Positions 28,131-37,800 of a stretch of DNA of 64,000 bases are shown piece by piece. Where the stretch lies: the NCBI GenBank assembly GCA_019119355.1, contig DWXE01000043.1:87277-151276 (forward strand), given 5' to 3'. Source of the DNA: Candidatus Eisenbergiella merdigallinarum (GTDB lineage Bacteria > Bacillota > Clostridia > Lachnospirales > Lachnospiraceae). Each line of letters opens with the position of its first letter. Within the stretch, counting starts at the first letter, position 1. Position numbers and translations under genes: made by a program. The notes under the pieces were generated by a model. That model was not told the origin of the DNA. It saw nothing but the letters and a program-made list of their open reading frames with translations, and made no database searches.

Positions 28131-29423
28131 TCAATCCGCGCAGGCGCCGTCCCCGGCCTTCACCGTCAGCCCGCACATGGACAGCACGAATTCCACGAAC
28201 ATGGCGTTGGACCAGGAGAACCACTCCCGGGTAAACCGGTCCGGATCGTCCTTGTGGAATCCCTCGTGCACCAGATTGGTGCCCGCGTCCGTGCGCTCGA
28301 AGTAATCCAGCAGCCGCTCCTTTTCCTGCGCGTCGGCGCTGGTCATTCCCTGGATGGACAGGGCGATGTGCCAGATGTAATCTTCCGGCGTATGAGGGCT
28401 CCCGATCCCTTTTGCAACTTTTCCTTCATAATAGTAAGGATTTGCATCGGAAAGCATCATCCTTCTGGTGTTGAGATAGGTCTGATCGGTATTCTTACAG
28501 TAATGGAAGTAGGGCATGGACAAAAGGCTGGGCACGTTGGCGTCGTCCATGATATGGCGGTTGCCCCTGCCGTCCACCTCGTAGACGTAGACCCTGCCGT
28601 ACTCTTCTGTTTCCATGGTCCCGAAGGTCTCGATCCCGTTCTGAATCTGTTCTCTGAGCTCTTTTGCCTCCGCGAGGAACGCGTCCTCCTGATAGAACGT
28701 CTCCAGAATTTCCGCCAGGTAATCCAGCACCACCACGGCAAACATGTTGGACGGCACCAGATAACCGTACACGCATCTGTCGTCGCTGGGCCGGAATCCC
28801 GACCAGGTCATCCCCGTGAAGGAGACAGGATTCCCCTTTCCGCCGCAGGGAAGGGTGTCCGTTTCCACGCAGTCCAGGCGTTCGAAGGTATAGGGGGACT
28901 GCTCCCCGTGACGCTGCTCCGTCTTCCACAGCTCTACGATGGCCCTGGCCGCCTGCAGAAACAGCCCGTCGAACTGCGCCGTCCTGCCGGTATTCTTCCA
29001 GTAAAGATAAGCCAACTGAACCGGATAGCACAGGGAGTCGATCTCGTACTTCCTCTCCCAGATATCCGCTTTCATTTCCGTCAGATCCTTCTGATGGCCC
29101 GCGCCGTTTTCCTCCTCGTTGAAGGCGTTGGCATAAGGATCCCGCAGGATGCACTGAAACTGTTTCTTCATCACCCCTTCGATGATCCCGGCCACCCGTT
29201 CGTTTTCCGAGGCCACGAGCAGATACGGCCTCAGCTGGTTGGTGCTGTCCCGAAGCCACATGGCCGGGATATCCCCGGTGAGCATGAAAGCCGTGCCGTC
29301 TTCGGGGTGCAGATGCACCGTCTTCTCCAGCGTGTCCTGATAGCAGTTTTCGAACATGGCCACGATTTTGGGCCTGTGGGCCATCTTCTCCTTCACCAGC
29401 TGCAATACCTGTTTTTCCGTCAT
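28131..29423 (-). CDS. GH125 family glycoside hydrolase (exo-alpha-1,6-mannosidase)
   Basis: ENCYQDTLEKTVHLHPEDGTAFMLTGDIPAMWLRDSTNQLRPYL; PSLLSMPYFHYCKNTDQTYLNTRRMMLS. Confidence 0.92.
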   Translation of the reverse strand: MTEKQVLQLVKEKMAHRPKIVAMFENCYQDTLEKTVHLHPEDGTAFMLTGDIPAMWLRDSTNQLRPYLLVASENERVAGIIEGVMKKQFQCILRDPYANAFNEEENGAGHQKDLTEMKADIWERKYEIDSLCYPVQLAYLYWKNTGRTAQFDGLFLQAARAIVELWKTEQRHGEQSPYTFERLDCVETDTLPCGGKGNPVSFTGMTWSGFRPSDDRCVYGYLVPSNMFAVVVLDYLAEILETFYQEDAFLAEAKELREQIQNGIETFGTMETEEYGRVYVYEVDGRGNRHIMDDANVPSLLSMPYFHYCKNTDQTYLNTRRMMLSDANPYYYEGKVAKGIGSPHTPEDYIWHIALSIQGMTSADAQEKERLLDYFERTDAGTNLVHEGFHKDDPDRFTREWFSWSNAMFVEFVLSMCGLTVKAGDGACAD

Positions 29424-29905
29424 TGTCCTTCCTCCTCCTGCCAGCCTTTGCATACGTCCACCCACGCCCGGGCGCCGGCGCAGCGCTCCAGTTCTTCGGG
29501 CGTCAGCTCCACGGCGCTGTTATCGCTGCCGCAGGCCGGAAATACCGTTTCAAACCTCTTTAAGGAAACATCCAGATAGACCGGGATCCCTTCGTTGATC
29601 CCGAAGGGGCATACGCCGCCCACTCCGTGTCCCACCGCCGGCTCCACCTCTTCGAAGGAGAGCATTCTGGCCTTTTTCCCGAACTGATGGCGGTATCTGG
29701 CGTTATCGATTTTGGCGTCGCCCGCCGTCACCAGCAAAATCACCTGATCCTCCAGCCAGAGGGACAGGGTTTTCGCAATCCGCTTTCCTTCCACTCCAAC
29801 CGCCAGAGCAGCCAGCTCCACCGTGGCGGAGGAAACCGGAAATTCCCGGATGCGGCCCTGCATCCCCAACGCTTCCAGATGCGCCCGCGCTCTTTGAATC
29901 GACAT
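29420..29905 (-). CDS. YbaK/EbsC-type aminoacyl-tRNA deacylase family
   Basis: GVEGKRIAKTLSLWLEDQVILLVTAGDAKIDNARYRHQFGKKARMLSFEEVEPAVGHGVGGVCPFG. Confidence 0.9.
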   Translation of the reverse strand: MSIQRARAHLEALGMQGRIREFPVSSATVELAALAVGVEGKRIAKTLSLWLEDQVILLVTAGDAKIDNARYRHQFGKKARMLSFEEVEPAVGHGVGGVCPFGINEGIPVYLDVSLKRFETVFPACGSDNSAVELTPEELERCAGARAWVDVCKGWQEEEGQ

Positions 29906-29922
29906 CTTACACAAAGTCCTTC

Positions 29923-30498
29923 CTATGCTTTCTTTTTTTGCGGCCCAAAACTTCGGATGAGCCGGAATACTCCCGCTGTTTCCAGCACCTTCAGCGTCAG
30001 ATAGAGAAGCAGCGAATTGACGGGCCACATGACCATGTTTTTCACGAAACGGGCCGGCGCCATAACGAAAAACCCGTTCCCGTACACCTGGGAGAGCCAG
30101 AGCGTCCCCAGCCCCACGTTGATGGCCAGCGCCACGATGAGCTTCGCCGTCAGGATCCTCCAGAGCCGCACGGGCCTTTTATAGAAAAAGCACCCGTACA
30201 CCAGCCCCGCCAGAAAGGAATTCAGGGTGAGCCCCGGAATCCAGGCGCCGGTGGGGTGGACGATCAGCTTTAAGATGTCCATCATGCCCGAAAAGACGCA
30301 GCCCACCGCGGGGCCGAACAAAAAGTCCACCACCTCGTTGGGCAGGCCGGAGAAGCCGATCTTGATGTAGTCCCCCAGCTGAATGGAAAAGGATCCCAGA
30401 ATGAACGCCAGAGCCGCAAAAAGGCCGCACGCCGTGATGGTGCGGACATTTTTGAACTCCCGCGCGGAATCCGAGAAAAAGGTTGCTGCTTTCTTCAT
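29923..30498 (-). CDS. folT: Folate-family ECF transporter S-component (FolT-like)
   Basis: VRTITACGLFAALAFILGSFSIQLGDYIKIGFSGLPNEVVDFLFGPAVGCVFSGMMDILK; preceded by THF riboswitch. Confidence 0.88.
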   Translation of the reverse strand: MKKAATFFSDSAREFKNVRTITACGLFAALAFILGSFSIQLGDYIKIGFSGLPNEVVDFLFGPAVGCVFSGMMDILKLIVHPTGAWIPGLTLNSFLAGLVYGCFFYKRPVRLWRILTAKLIVALAINVGLGTLWLSQVYGNGFFVMAPARFVKNMVMWPVNSLLLYLTLKVLETAGVFRLIRSFGPQKKKA

Positions 30499-30559
30499 GG
30501 AATACCTCCTTCTACAGACATCCGGCCGCAAAAGGAGACGATGATTCCTATCTTCTGCT

Positions 30560-30659
30560 GCAGCGAGATGCGGTCCCCATACCGCAAGCGCGAAGCGCTT
30601 TTCGTCCCGCCGGCAACTCTCTGTCCGAAGGGCACTTAACGCATGAAGACCTACTCTGC
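30560..30659 (-). ncRNA. Tetrahydrofolate (THF, folT motif) riboswitch
   Basis: GCAGAGUAGGUC..AUGCGUUAAGUGCCC...GGGGACCGCAUCUCGCUGC; GAGUAG and GCGUUAAGUG blocks, GGUC/GACC and GCAG/CUGC pairings. Confidence 0.9.
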
Positions 30660-30756
30660 AATGTAATATAATATGACCTCACTATTATAACAGCGGCCCG
30701 CCCAAACCGCAAGGGCCAGTCCGCGTACAGGCCGCGCGCGGTCCGGCCGCGGGCCT

Positions 30757-32520
30757 CTACTGCGCGAACTGGCTGTTGTAGAGCTGCGCGTAAAATCCGT
30801 CCTGCGCCAGCAGCTGATCGTGCCTGCCCTGCTCGATGATCTTCCCGTCCTTCATCACCAGGATGCAGTCCGCCTCCCGGATGGTGGACAGGCGATGGGC
30901 CACGATGAAGCTGGTCCGCCCCTCCATCAGCCTGGCGAAAGCGTTCTGGATCTTCAGCTCCGTCCGGGTGTCGATGGAGGAGGTGGCCTCGTCCAGAATC
31001 AGCATGGGCGGGCTACACAGCATGACCCTGGAAATGCACAGGAGCTGTTTCTGGCCCTGGGAAAGGCTGCCCCCGTCCTCCCCGATGACGGTATCGTAAC
31101 CGTTGGGCAGTCGCCGGATGAAGCTGTGAGCGTGGCAGGCTTTGGCCGCCGCCTCCACCTCCTCCTGCGTAGCGTCCGGTTTCCCCACGGCGATGTTGTC
31201 CCGGATGGTGCCGCAGCGCAGCCAGGTCTCCTGCAACACCATGCCGTAACCCGCCCGCAGGCTCTCCCTGGTGAGGCGGCGGATATCGGTGCCCTCCACC
31301 CGGATCTCTCCCCCGCATACGTCGTAAAAGCGCATGAGCAGGTTGATCACCGTAGTTTTACCGCAGCCGGTGGGGCCCACGATGGCGATCCGCTGGCCGG
31401 GGCGGACGGACAGGTTCAGGTTTTCGATCAGGCGCTGATCGGGCGCATAGGAAAAGGATACGTCCTTCAGCTCCACCTCTCCCTTCACATCCCGCAAAAC
31501 CCTGGCGTCCGCCGGTTCCGGGACCTGGGGCTCCTCTTCGATCAGCTCGAAGACCCGGCCCGCGCAGGCGATGGCGTTCTGGAGCTCCGTCACCACCCCG
31601 GAGATCTCGTTGAACGGTTTGGTGTACTGGTTGGCGTAGCTCAGAAAGCTGGTCAACTGCCCCACGCTCAGATGGCCGGAAAGGGCGGCAAACGCCCCGG
31701 CGATCCCCACTCCGGTATACACCAGGCTGTTGACGAACCTGGTGGCCGGATTGGTGATGGAGGAGAAGAAAATGGCCTGCAGGGAGTATTTCTGCAGCCG
31801 TTCATTGATCCCGTCGAACCGCTCCAGCGCCTCCTTTTCCTGTCCGAAGGCCTGCACCACCTTCTGGTTGCCGATCATCTCGTCGATCAGGGCCGTCTGC
31901 TCCCCGCGGGCTTCGGACTGCCTGCGGAACATCTGAAACGTCCGCTTCGCGATAAAGGAGGCCACCAGCAGGGAGACCGGCGTGACGAACAGCACCACCA
32001 TGGTGATCCCCACGTTGACGCTGAGCATGAAGCCCAGGGTTCCGAAGATGGTGATCACGCCGGTGAACAGCTGGGTGAAGCCCATCAAAAGCCCGTCCGA
32101 AAACTGATCCACATCTGCGATGACCCGGCTGACGATCTCGCCGTGGGCGTGCCCGTCGATGTATTTCAGGGGGAGGATTTCGATTTTGGCGAAAGCCTCG
32201 TTGCGGATATCCCGGACGATCTGGTAGGTCATCTTATTGTTGCAGACGTTCATCACCCACTGGGCCAGAGCGGTCACCGCGATGAGAACGCCCATCTTTT
32301 TCAGGACGGAAAAGATCCCCGCGAAATCCACCCGGCCCGGGCCCAGCAGGCAGTCCACGCCGTCCCCGATGAGCAGGGGGAGGTACAGGGTGGAAGCCAC
32401 GGTGACCGCCGCCAGCACTGCGGACAGCCCCAGATAAAACCAGTAGCGCCTCATGTAGCGCAGCACCTTTTTCAGGATTTCGATCTGTCTGGCATCCAGC
32501 TTTTTCGCCGTTTTGGCCAT
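30757..32520 (-). CDS. ABC exporter (permease-ATPase), half-transporter
   Basis: MAKTAKKLDARQIEILKKVLRYMRRYWFYLG...; VGPTGCGKTTVINLL; LSQGQKQLLCISRVM. Confidence 0.95.
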   Translation of the reverse strand: MAKTAKKLDARQIEILKKVLRYMRRYWFYLGLSAVLAAVTVASTLYLPLLIGDGVDCLLGPGRVDFAGIFSVLKKMGVLIAVTALAQWVMNVCNNKMTYQIVRDIRNEAFAKIEILPLKYIDGHAHGEIVSRVIADVDQFSDGLLMGFTQLFTGVITIFGTLGFMLSVNVGITMVVLFVTPVSLLVASFIAKRTFQMFRRQSEARGEQTALIDEMIGNQKVVQAFGQEKEALERFDGINERLQKYSLQAIFFSSITNPATRFVNSLVYTGVGIAGAFAALSGHLSVGQLTSFLSYANQYTKPFNEISGVVTELQNAIACAGRVFELIEEEPQVPEPADARVLRDVKGEVELKDVSFSYAPDQRLIENLNLSVRPGQRIAIVGPTGCGKTTVINLLMRFYDVCGGEIRVEGTDIRRLTRESLRAGYGMVLQETWLRCGTIRDNIAVGKPDATQEEVEAAAKACHAHSFIRRLPNGYDTVIGEDGGSLSQGQKQLLCISRVMLCSPPMLILDEATSSIDTRTELKIQNAFARLMEGRTSFIVAHRLSTIREADCILVMKDGKIIEQGRHDQLLAQDGFYAQLYNSQFAQ

Positions 32521-32521
32521 C

Positions 32522-34261
32522 TCACTTCTCCCCCTTTCCCGATTGCTTCCTGAATTGCGAATCGTAAATTTCCTGATACACGGGGCAGCTTTCCAGCAGC
32601 TGTTCATGGGTACCCATTCCGGCCACTTCCCCGTCGTCCAGCACCACGATCCGGTCCGCGTGCATGATGGAGGACGTCCGCTGGGAAACGATGAACGTGA
32701 CGGGCTTCTCCTTCATTCCGGCGATGGCCCGGCGCAGGGCCGCGTCCGTGGCGAAGTCCAGCGCCGACGCGCTGTCGTCCAGGATGAGCACCTCCGGCCT
32801 GCGGATCAGGGCCCGTGCGATGGTCAGGCGCTGGCGCTGGCCGCCGGAAAGATTTTTCCCGCCCTGGGACACCGGGGCGGACAGCCCGCCCTCCTTCTTC
32901 TCCACGAATTCCCTGGCCTGGGCCACGGTCAGGGCCTCCCACATCTCCTCTTCGGTGGCGTCCGGCTTTCCCCAGCGCAGGTTATCCGCGATGGTGTCCG
33001 CAAACAGCACCGCCTTCTGGGGCACGATGCCGATCTTTTGGCGGAGCGCTTCCGGCGCGTAGTCCTTCACGTTTTTCCCGTCGTAGAGCACCGCCCCCCT
33101 GGTGGCGTCGTAGAAGCGGGGGATCAGGTTCACCAGGCTGGTTTTCCCGGAACCGGTGCCGCCGATGATGCCCACGGTCTCTCCGGTGGATGCCCGGAAG
33201 CTGACGTCCGTCAAAGATTCGTTGCCCGCGCCGGCGTAGGTCAGCCCCACCCCCTGGAATTCCACGCAGTGGGACGCTTCCCCTCCCTGTTCCGGGGAAT
33301 ATTCCCCGGGGATCAGGCTGTTTTGCACCTCGAACACGCTCTGGATCCGGTTACCGCAGGCGATGGCTTTGGTCACCGTGATGATCAGGTTCGCCAGCTT
33401 CACCAGCTCCACCAGGATCTGCGACATGTAGTTGACCAGCGCCACCACCGCGCCCTGGGTGATGGCCCCGCTCTCCACCCGCACGGCCCCGCTGTAGAGC
33501 AGCGCCACGATGGCGCCGTTTACGATCACATAGGTGATGGGGTTCATCAGGCCGGAAATGCGCCCCACGAACTTCTGCAGCCCGGTGAGCCTCTCGTTCT
33601 CCGCCTGAAAACGCGCCTTCTCCTCCCGCTCCTTGTTGAAGGCCCGGATGACCCGGACGCCGGACAGATTTTCCCGCGTCAGCCGCAGCACCCCGTCCAG
33701 CGCCGACTGCACCTTTTTATACAACGGCATGGTCCAGAGCATGATGCCGAACACCACGACGGACAGCAGAGGGATGGCCACCACGAAGATCCATGCCGAA
33801 GGAGCGTCCACCGTAAAGGCCATGATCATTGCCCCGAACACGATGAAGGGGGAGCGCAAAAACAGCCGCAGCACCAGATTGACGCCGGACTGCACCTGAT
33901 TGATGTCGCTGGTCATCCGGGTGATCAGCGTGGAGGTGCCCACGGTGTCCATCTCCGTATAGGACAGCCCCTGAATATGGGAAAAGAGGGCGTGGCGCAG
34001 GCGGGTGGAAAATCCCGTGGCCGCCCTGGCCGCGAAAAACTGGGCGGTGATGGAGCAGACCAGCCCGATGATTCCCAGCGCGATCAAAAGCAGGCACATC
34101 TGGACGATGTATCCCCGGTCCCCCCGCGCGATCCCCGTATCGATGACCGCCGCCATCACCAGCGGCACGAACAGCTCGAACAGGGCCTCCAGCATCTTGA
34201 ACAGGGGCGCCAGAACCGTTTCCTTTTCGTATCCCTTCAAATAGACCAAAAGCTTTTTCAC
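32522..34261 (-). CDS. ABC exporter (permease-ATPase), partner half-transporter
   Basis: MKKLLVYLKGYEKETVLAPLFKMLEALFELFVPLVMAAVID...; GGTGSGKTSLVNLIPR; LSGGQRQRLTIARAL. Confidence 0.95.
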   Translation of the reverse strand: MKKLLVYLKGYEKETVLAPLFKMLEALFELFVPLVMAAVIDTGIARGDRGYIVQMCLLLIALGIIGLVCSITAQFFAARAATGFSTRLRHALFSHIQGLSYTEMDTVGTSTLITRMTSDINQVQSGVNLVLRLFLRSPFIVFGAMIMAFTVDAPSAWIFVVAIPLLSVVVFGIMLWTMPLYKKVQSALDGVLRLTRENLSGVRVIRAFNKEREEKARFQAENERLTGLQKFVGRISGLMNPITYVIVNGAIVALLYSGAVRVESGAITQGAVVALVNYMSQILVELVKLANLIITVTKAIACGNRIQSVFEVQNSLIPGEYSPEQGGEASHCVEFQGVGLTYAGAGNESLTDVSFRASTGETVGIIGGTGSGKTSLVNLIPRFYDATRGAVLYDGKNVKDYAPEALRQKIGIVPQKAVLFADTIADNLRWGKPDATEEEMWEALTVAQAREFVEKKEGGLSAPVSQGGKNLSGGQRQRLTIARALIRRPEVLILDDSASALDFATDAALRRAIAGMKEKPVTFIVSQRTSSIMHADRIVVLDDGEVAGMGTHEQLLESCPVYQEIYDSQFRKQSGKGEK

Positions 34262-34980
34262 AGTCGTTCTCCTTCTCCCAGCAGTTCCTTTAATTCCGTC
34301 AGGCTGCGGATCTCATAGTCCGGGCGGGCGCCGGTTCCGTTTTCCTTTCCCTCCGGGTTGAACCAGCAGGCGTCCAGCCCGGCCAGGTTGGCCCCCAGGA
34401 TATCGGAGGTCAGAGAATCCCCCACCAGAAGCACCTGGGACGGAGCCAGATCCCCTCCGATTTTCTGAAAGCACCGGTCGAAAAACTCCTTTTTTGGCTT
34501 CTGATATCCGATCTCCTCGGATATGAACAGATCCGTCATGTACCGTTCGATGTCCGCCATGCGCAGGCGGTTCCTCTGCACCGCGGCGAACCCGTTGGTC
34601 ACTACATAGAGGGGATACCGGGCCGCCAGGAATTCCAGCACCTCCCTGGCGCAGGGGATGAGTTCATGCCCCTCAGCCAGAAACCGCTCGTAATCCTTTT
34701 CCGCCGCCAGGCCGTCCCCCGAAAAGCCGATCTTTTCGAAGGTCAGCCCGAACCGGCCCTCCCGGATGCTGTCCTTTTCAATCTCTCCCCGCTCGAAGGC
34801 CTTCCAGAGCCCCTCGTTGACGGCGCTGTAAATCCGGTACTCCCTTTCCGTCACCGCGGCGCCTGCCGCCGCCATGGCCGAAAAAAAGGCGCTCTTCTCC
34901 GCCGCGGCAAAATCCAGAAAGGTACCGTCCATGTCAAGAAACAACGCTCTGTATTTCACTTCTTCCTCCCGGAATCCCAT
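34258..34980 (-). CDS. HAD hydrolase, YjjG-like nucleotidase family
   Basis: YRALFLDMDGTFLDF...YPLYVVTNGFAAVQRNRL...LLVGDSLTSDILGANLAGLDACWFNPEG. Confidence 0.9.
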   Translation of the reverse strand: MGFREEEVKYRALFLDMDGTFLDFAAAEKSAFFSAMAAAGAAVTEREYRIYSAVNEGLWKAFERGEIEKDSIREGRFGLTFEKIGFSGDGLAAEKDYERFLAEGHELIPCAREVLEFLAARYPLYVVTNGFAAVQRNRLRMADIERYMTDLFISEEIGYQKPKKEFFDRCFQKIGGDLAPSQVLLVGDSLTSDILGANLAGLDACWFNPEGKENGTGARPDYEIRSLTELKELLGEGERL

Positions 34981-35009
34981 CCCGTTTTCCAGTCTTTTAT
35001 CGTCGGTTT

Positions 35010-35594
35010 TTATGGAAAATTGCCCTCCCGGCGGTTCGGGCAGTCTTTCCGGCTGCACCCGGAGCAGACGGAGGCGCAGGCCGCCCGCGGATCCGCGCTC
35101 AGCTCCAGCCTCATCGCCAGGCTCTTTTTGGGGATCAGGCAAAAGCCCCGGTTGCAGCGGATCCCTTCGGCTCCCAGACGGGCCAGCTCCGCGGGCATGT
35201 CCTCCGGCAAAAGCGCGGGATCCTCTCCAAAAAAACGGTACCGGGCTACGCGCAGCCCGGCATGTTCCCAAATCCATTCGTTCATCCGCCCGCAGGCGGA
35301 ACGCATCAGCTCGTCGGCCAGAACCTCCGCCATATAGCATTCCAGCAGCCGGTCCTTCCTTCCGTATTCCTCCTGCAGGGCGTCCACCCCCGCCCCCAGG
35401 GTCAGGGCCGCAGCGGCCTGTCCTCTTCCGGCGTCCATGCGGATCCAGAACCGCGCCCCCTGACGGGCCGCGCCTTCCACGTCCCGTCCCACCTGCGCCA
35501 GGAGATCCCGGTCCTCAGGAAGGAAATGATACTGTTTTTCCGCGGCGTCCACCAGCTCCCCGCTGACGGCCAGCTCCAGAGCGATTCCCGTCAT
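35010..35594 (-). CDS. Hypothetical protein, Cys-rich C-terminus; weak resemblance to MetH activation-domain-like proteins
   Basis: ...CNRGFCLIPKKSLAMRLELSADPRAACASVCSGCSRKDCPNRREG. Confidence 0.45.
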   Translation of the reverse strand: MTGIALELAVSGELVDAAEKQYHFLPEDRDLLAQVGRDVEGAARQGARFWIRMDAGRGQAAAALTLGAGVDALQEEYGRKDRLLECYMAEVLADELMRSACGRMNEWIWEHAGLRVARYRFFGEDPALLPEDMPAELARLGAEGIRCNRGFCLIPKKSLAMRLELSADPRAACASVCSGCSRKDCPNRREGNFP

Positions 35595-36307
35595 GGGCGC
35601 TCCCGCAGGATCTTTGCGAAATATCCCATGTGGGAAACCGGCTCTCCCGCCGCGTACAGGTGAGAGGTATCCCCCACCATCTGACAGCGGAAATACGCCT
35701 CCTTCTCCCGGACCTCCTCCGCGGAGACCACCGTGACGGAGGAGGGCGCCAGAAACATGCCGTGGATGAGGTTCACCGGGGAAATGTTGAGCAGGTGCGA
35801 CAGGATGAAAAACGTGACTCCCATGTGGCAGAACAGCACCACCGTGTCCTCGTTGTGCCGCTCTGCGCGGTACATCTTCCCGTCCCGCACATAGCCGTGG
35901 CCCTGCAAAATCCCGTCGATACCCGCGCAGACCCGGGCGTATTCCTCCTTCACCCTTCCCGTGCGCATCAGGTCCGTCTCCGCGAAGGTATCCACGCTCT
36001 GAAGCCCGGGCACCTTCGTCCAGTACGCCGGCCAGAGATCCCAGGGCAGCCGTTCCTTCCCGGTTTCCGGATCCGTCACCGGCGCATCGAATTCCCGCAG
36101 CCAGTCGCAGACGACGGCCTCTCTGCCGCACTTTTCCAGCGAAAGCGACGCCGTATCCCGGGCCCTTCCCAGGGGGGAACAGTAAAATTCGTCCACTTCC
36201 CAGCGCCTCACGCGCTCCGCCAGAGCCGCCGCTTCCCTCCAGCCCTTTTCCGTCAGGCTGTCCCGTTCGTAGTCCGGCTCCGCATGTCTGATGAAAATCA
36301 GCCTCAT
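35591..36307 (-). CDS. Histidine phosphatase (phosphoglycerate mutase-like) family
   Basis: MRLIFIRHAEPDYERDSLTEKGWREAAALAERVRR. Confidence 0.92.
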   Translation of the reverse strand: MRLIFIRHAEPDYERDSLTEKGWREAAALAERVRRWEVDEFYCSPLGRARDTASLSLEKCGREAVVCDWLREFDAPVTDPETGKERLPWDLWPAYWTKVPGLQSVDTFAETDLMRTGRVKEEYARVCAGIDGILQGHGYVRDGKMYRAERHNEDTVVLFCHMGVTFFILSHLLNISPVNLIHGMFLAPSSVTVVSAEEVREKEAYFRCQMVGDTSHLYAAGEPVSHMGYFAKILRERP

Positions 36308-37197
36308 TTCTCTTCTCCCAAAATCTCGATGGTATATTCCGCCTCGAAGGTCTCCTTCGCCGCCAGCTCGTTTCCCCACTCCCGCTGCTGCAGGGTGCCG
36401 GTGAAATTCATGTGATCGCAGCGCCCGTACCAGGGCTCGATGCAGATGAAGGGCGCGTTCTTCTTCGGAACGGACCAGACACCGAACAGCGGGGCGTCGA
36501 AGGTCACCTCCACATAGGGCTTTTTGTCCGGCGTGCACAGGGAAACCCGCTGGGTCTGGCGGTTCTCCAGCACCAGCGCATCCCCGTCGAACAGATTCTC
36601 CGCCACCTTCAGATAGCCGTCCTCCAGCGGATAGGAAACCAGCTCGTCCGTGGCCAGCCCGTCGGCGTTGATGGTCCTGCTGACGATCTCCTCCTTCTTC
36701 GTGTCAAAACGGATGTAATAGTCGCTCTGCTTCTCCCCCTTTTTCATCGGACAGACGAATCCCGGATGTCCTCCGATGGAAAAATACATGGTCTCCGAGC
36801 CGGTGTTGATCACCCTCCAGCGCACCTTCACCTTCTGCCCTTCCACGCTGTATCCGATTTCCAGCCGGAAGGGGAAGGGGAATCTGCGGATCGTCTCCAC
36901 GCTGGAGGAAAGCCCGAACCACGCCTCGTTCTGTTTCAGGGAAATCAGCTCGAACTCCATGTCCCGCGCGAAGCCGTGCTGGGACAGGTTGTAGATATGC
37001 CCGTTGTGGCGGACTTCCTTATTTTTGTAATTGCCCACCAGAGGAAACAGCACCGGCGAAATGCGCTTCCAGTATTCCGGATCCCCGTTCCACATGTACT
37101 CCTGTCCCGTGGTGCAATCCCGCAGAGAGATCAGCTCCGCCCCCAGCGACCTGATTCTCAGGGACAGTTTCCCGCTCTTAATCGTGTACATTCCCAT
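36304..37197 (-). CDS. Aldose 1-epimerase family protein
   Basis: LSLRIRSLGAELISLRDCTTGQEYMWNGDPEYWKRISPVLFPLVGN; GHPGFVCP. Confidence 0.92.
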   Translation of the reverse strand: MGMYTIKSGKLSLRIRSLGAELISLRDCTTGQEYMWNGDPEYWKRISPVLFPLVGNYKNKEVRHNGHIYNLSQHGFARDMEFELISLKQNEAWFGLSSSVETIRRFPFPFRLEIGYSVEGQKVKVRWRVINTGSETMYFSIGGHPGFVCPMKKGEKQSDYYIRFDTKKEEIVSRTINADGLATDELVSYPLEDGYLKVAENLFDGDALVLENRQTQRVSLCTPDKKPYVEVTFDAPLFGVWSVPKKNAPFICIEPWYGRCDHMNFTGTLQQREWGNELAAKETFEAEYTIEILGEEK

Positions 37198-37264
37198 ATT
37201 TTTTGCTCCTCCCCGGGCAAATCACCCATTTTATATCAAGTATACCCTGTACAGACCGAAAAAT

Positions 37265-37789
37265 CTACTTTTTTCTTCCCCGCTCCCACCGCGAAAAGCA
37301 GAAGGCGAAGAGGCAGTAGCCGCCCATGGAGCCCACGCAGTTGAGCAGAATATCGTCCACGTCGAAGGCGCCGAAATTCGTGATCAGCTGAAAGATCTCG
37401 ATGGAGCATACCAGCAGGAACGAGTCGAGCAAAAGCACCGGCCACTTCCTGCTGCCCCTGTGCAGAAACGGCAGCAAAAACCCGAACGGCACGAAGCAGA
37501 AAATATTCCCGAACAGGTTTTCGAAGCTGTTGAGCCGCCCCCAGTAGCGGATATACATGTCGATGGTCTTAAACAGGGTGAAGTTCGCGGTATCCAGCCC
37601 TTCCAGGATCACTTCCTTCGTCCAGGAGGACGTGATCTGTGCCAGCTCGGACAGCGGGTATTTAAAGACGATGACCTTCATCAGCGCGAGCAGATAGAAA
37701 AAGAACACAACCCGGAGGATCCATACCGTCTTCCGGGCGCTCTCATCCTCCGAAAAGAGGCTGTGTCCCATGGCTTTCCAGAACTTCAT
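37265..37789 (-). CDS. VanZ family protein
   Basis: NLFGNIFCFVPFGFLLPFL...LVCSIEIFQLITNFGAFDVDDILLNCVGSMGGY. Confidence 0.92.
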   Translation of the reverse strand: MKFWKAMGHSLFSEDESARKTVWILRVVFFFYLLALMKVIVFKYPLSELAQITSSWTKEVILEGLDTANFTLFKTIDMYIRYWGRLNSFENLFGNIFCFVPFGFLLPFLHRGSRKWPVLLLDSFLLVCSIEIFQLITNFGAFDVDDILLNCVGSMGGYCLFAFCFSRWERGRKK

Positions 37790-37800
37790 ATCCAAACCTT

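Noticed and set aside
30483-30671. 62-aa plus-strand ORF upstream of folT
   Set aside because: Overlaps the THF riboswitch on the opposite strand; no coding signature
30720-30757. GC-rich ggccgcgcgcggtccggccgcgggcc as an ABC operon terminator
   Set aside because: Stem possible but no convincing T-run, so not listed as a feature
32513-34318. 601-aa open frame antisense to an ABC exporter
   Set aside because: Shadow frame; Walker and signature motifs are on the minus strand
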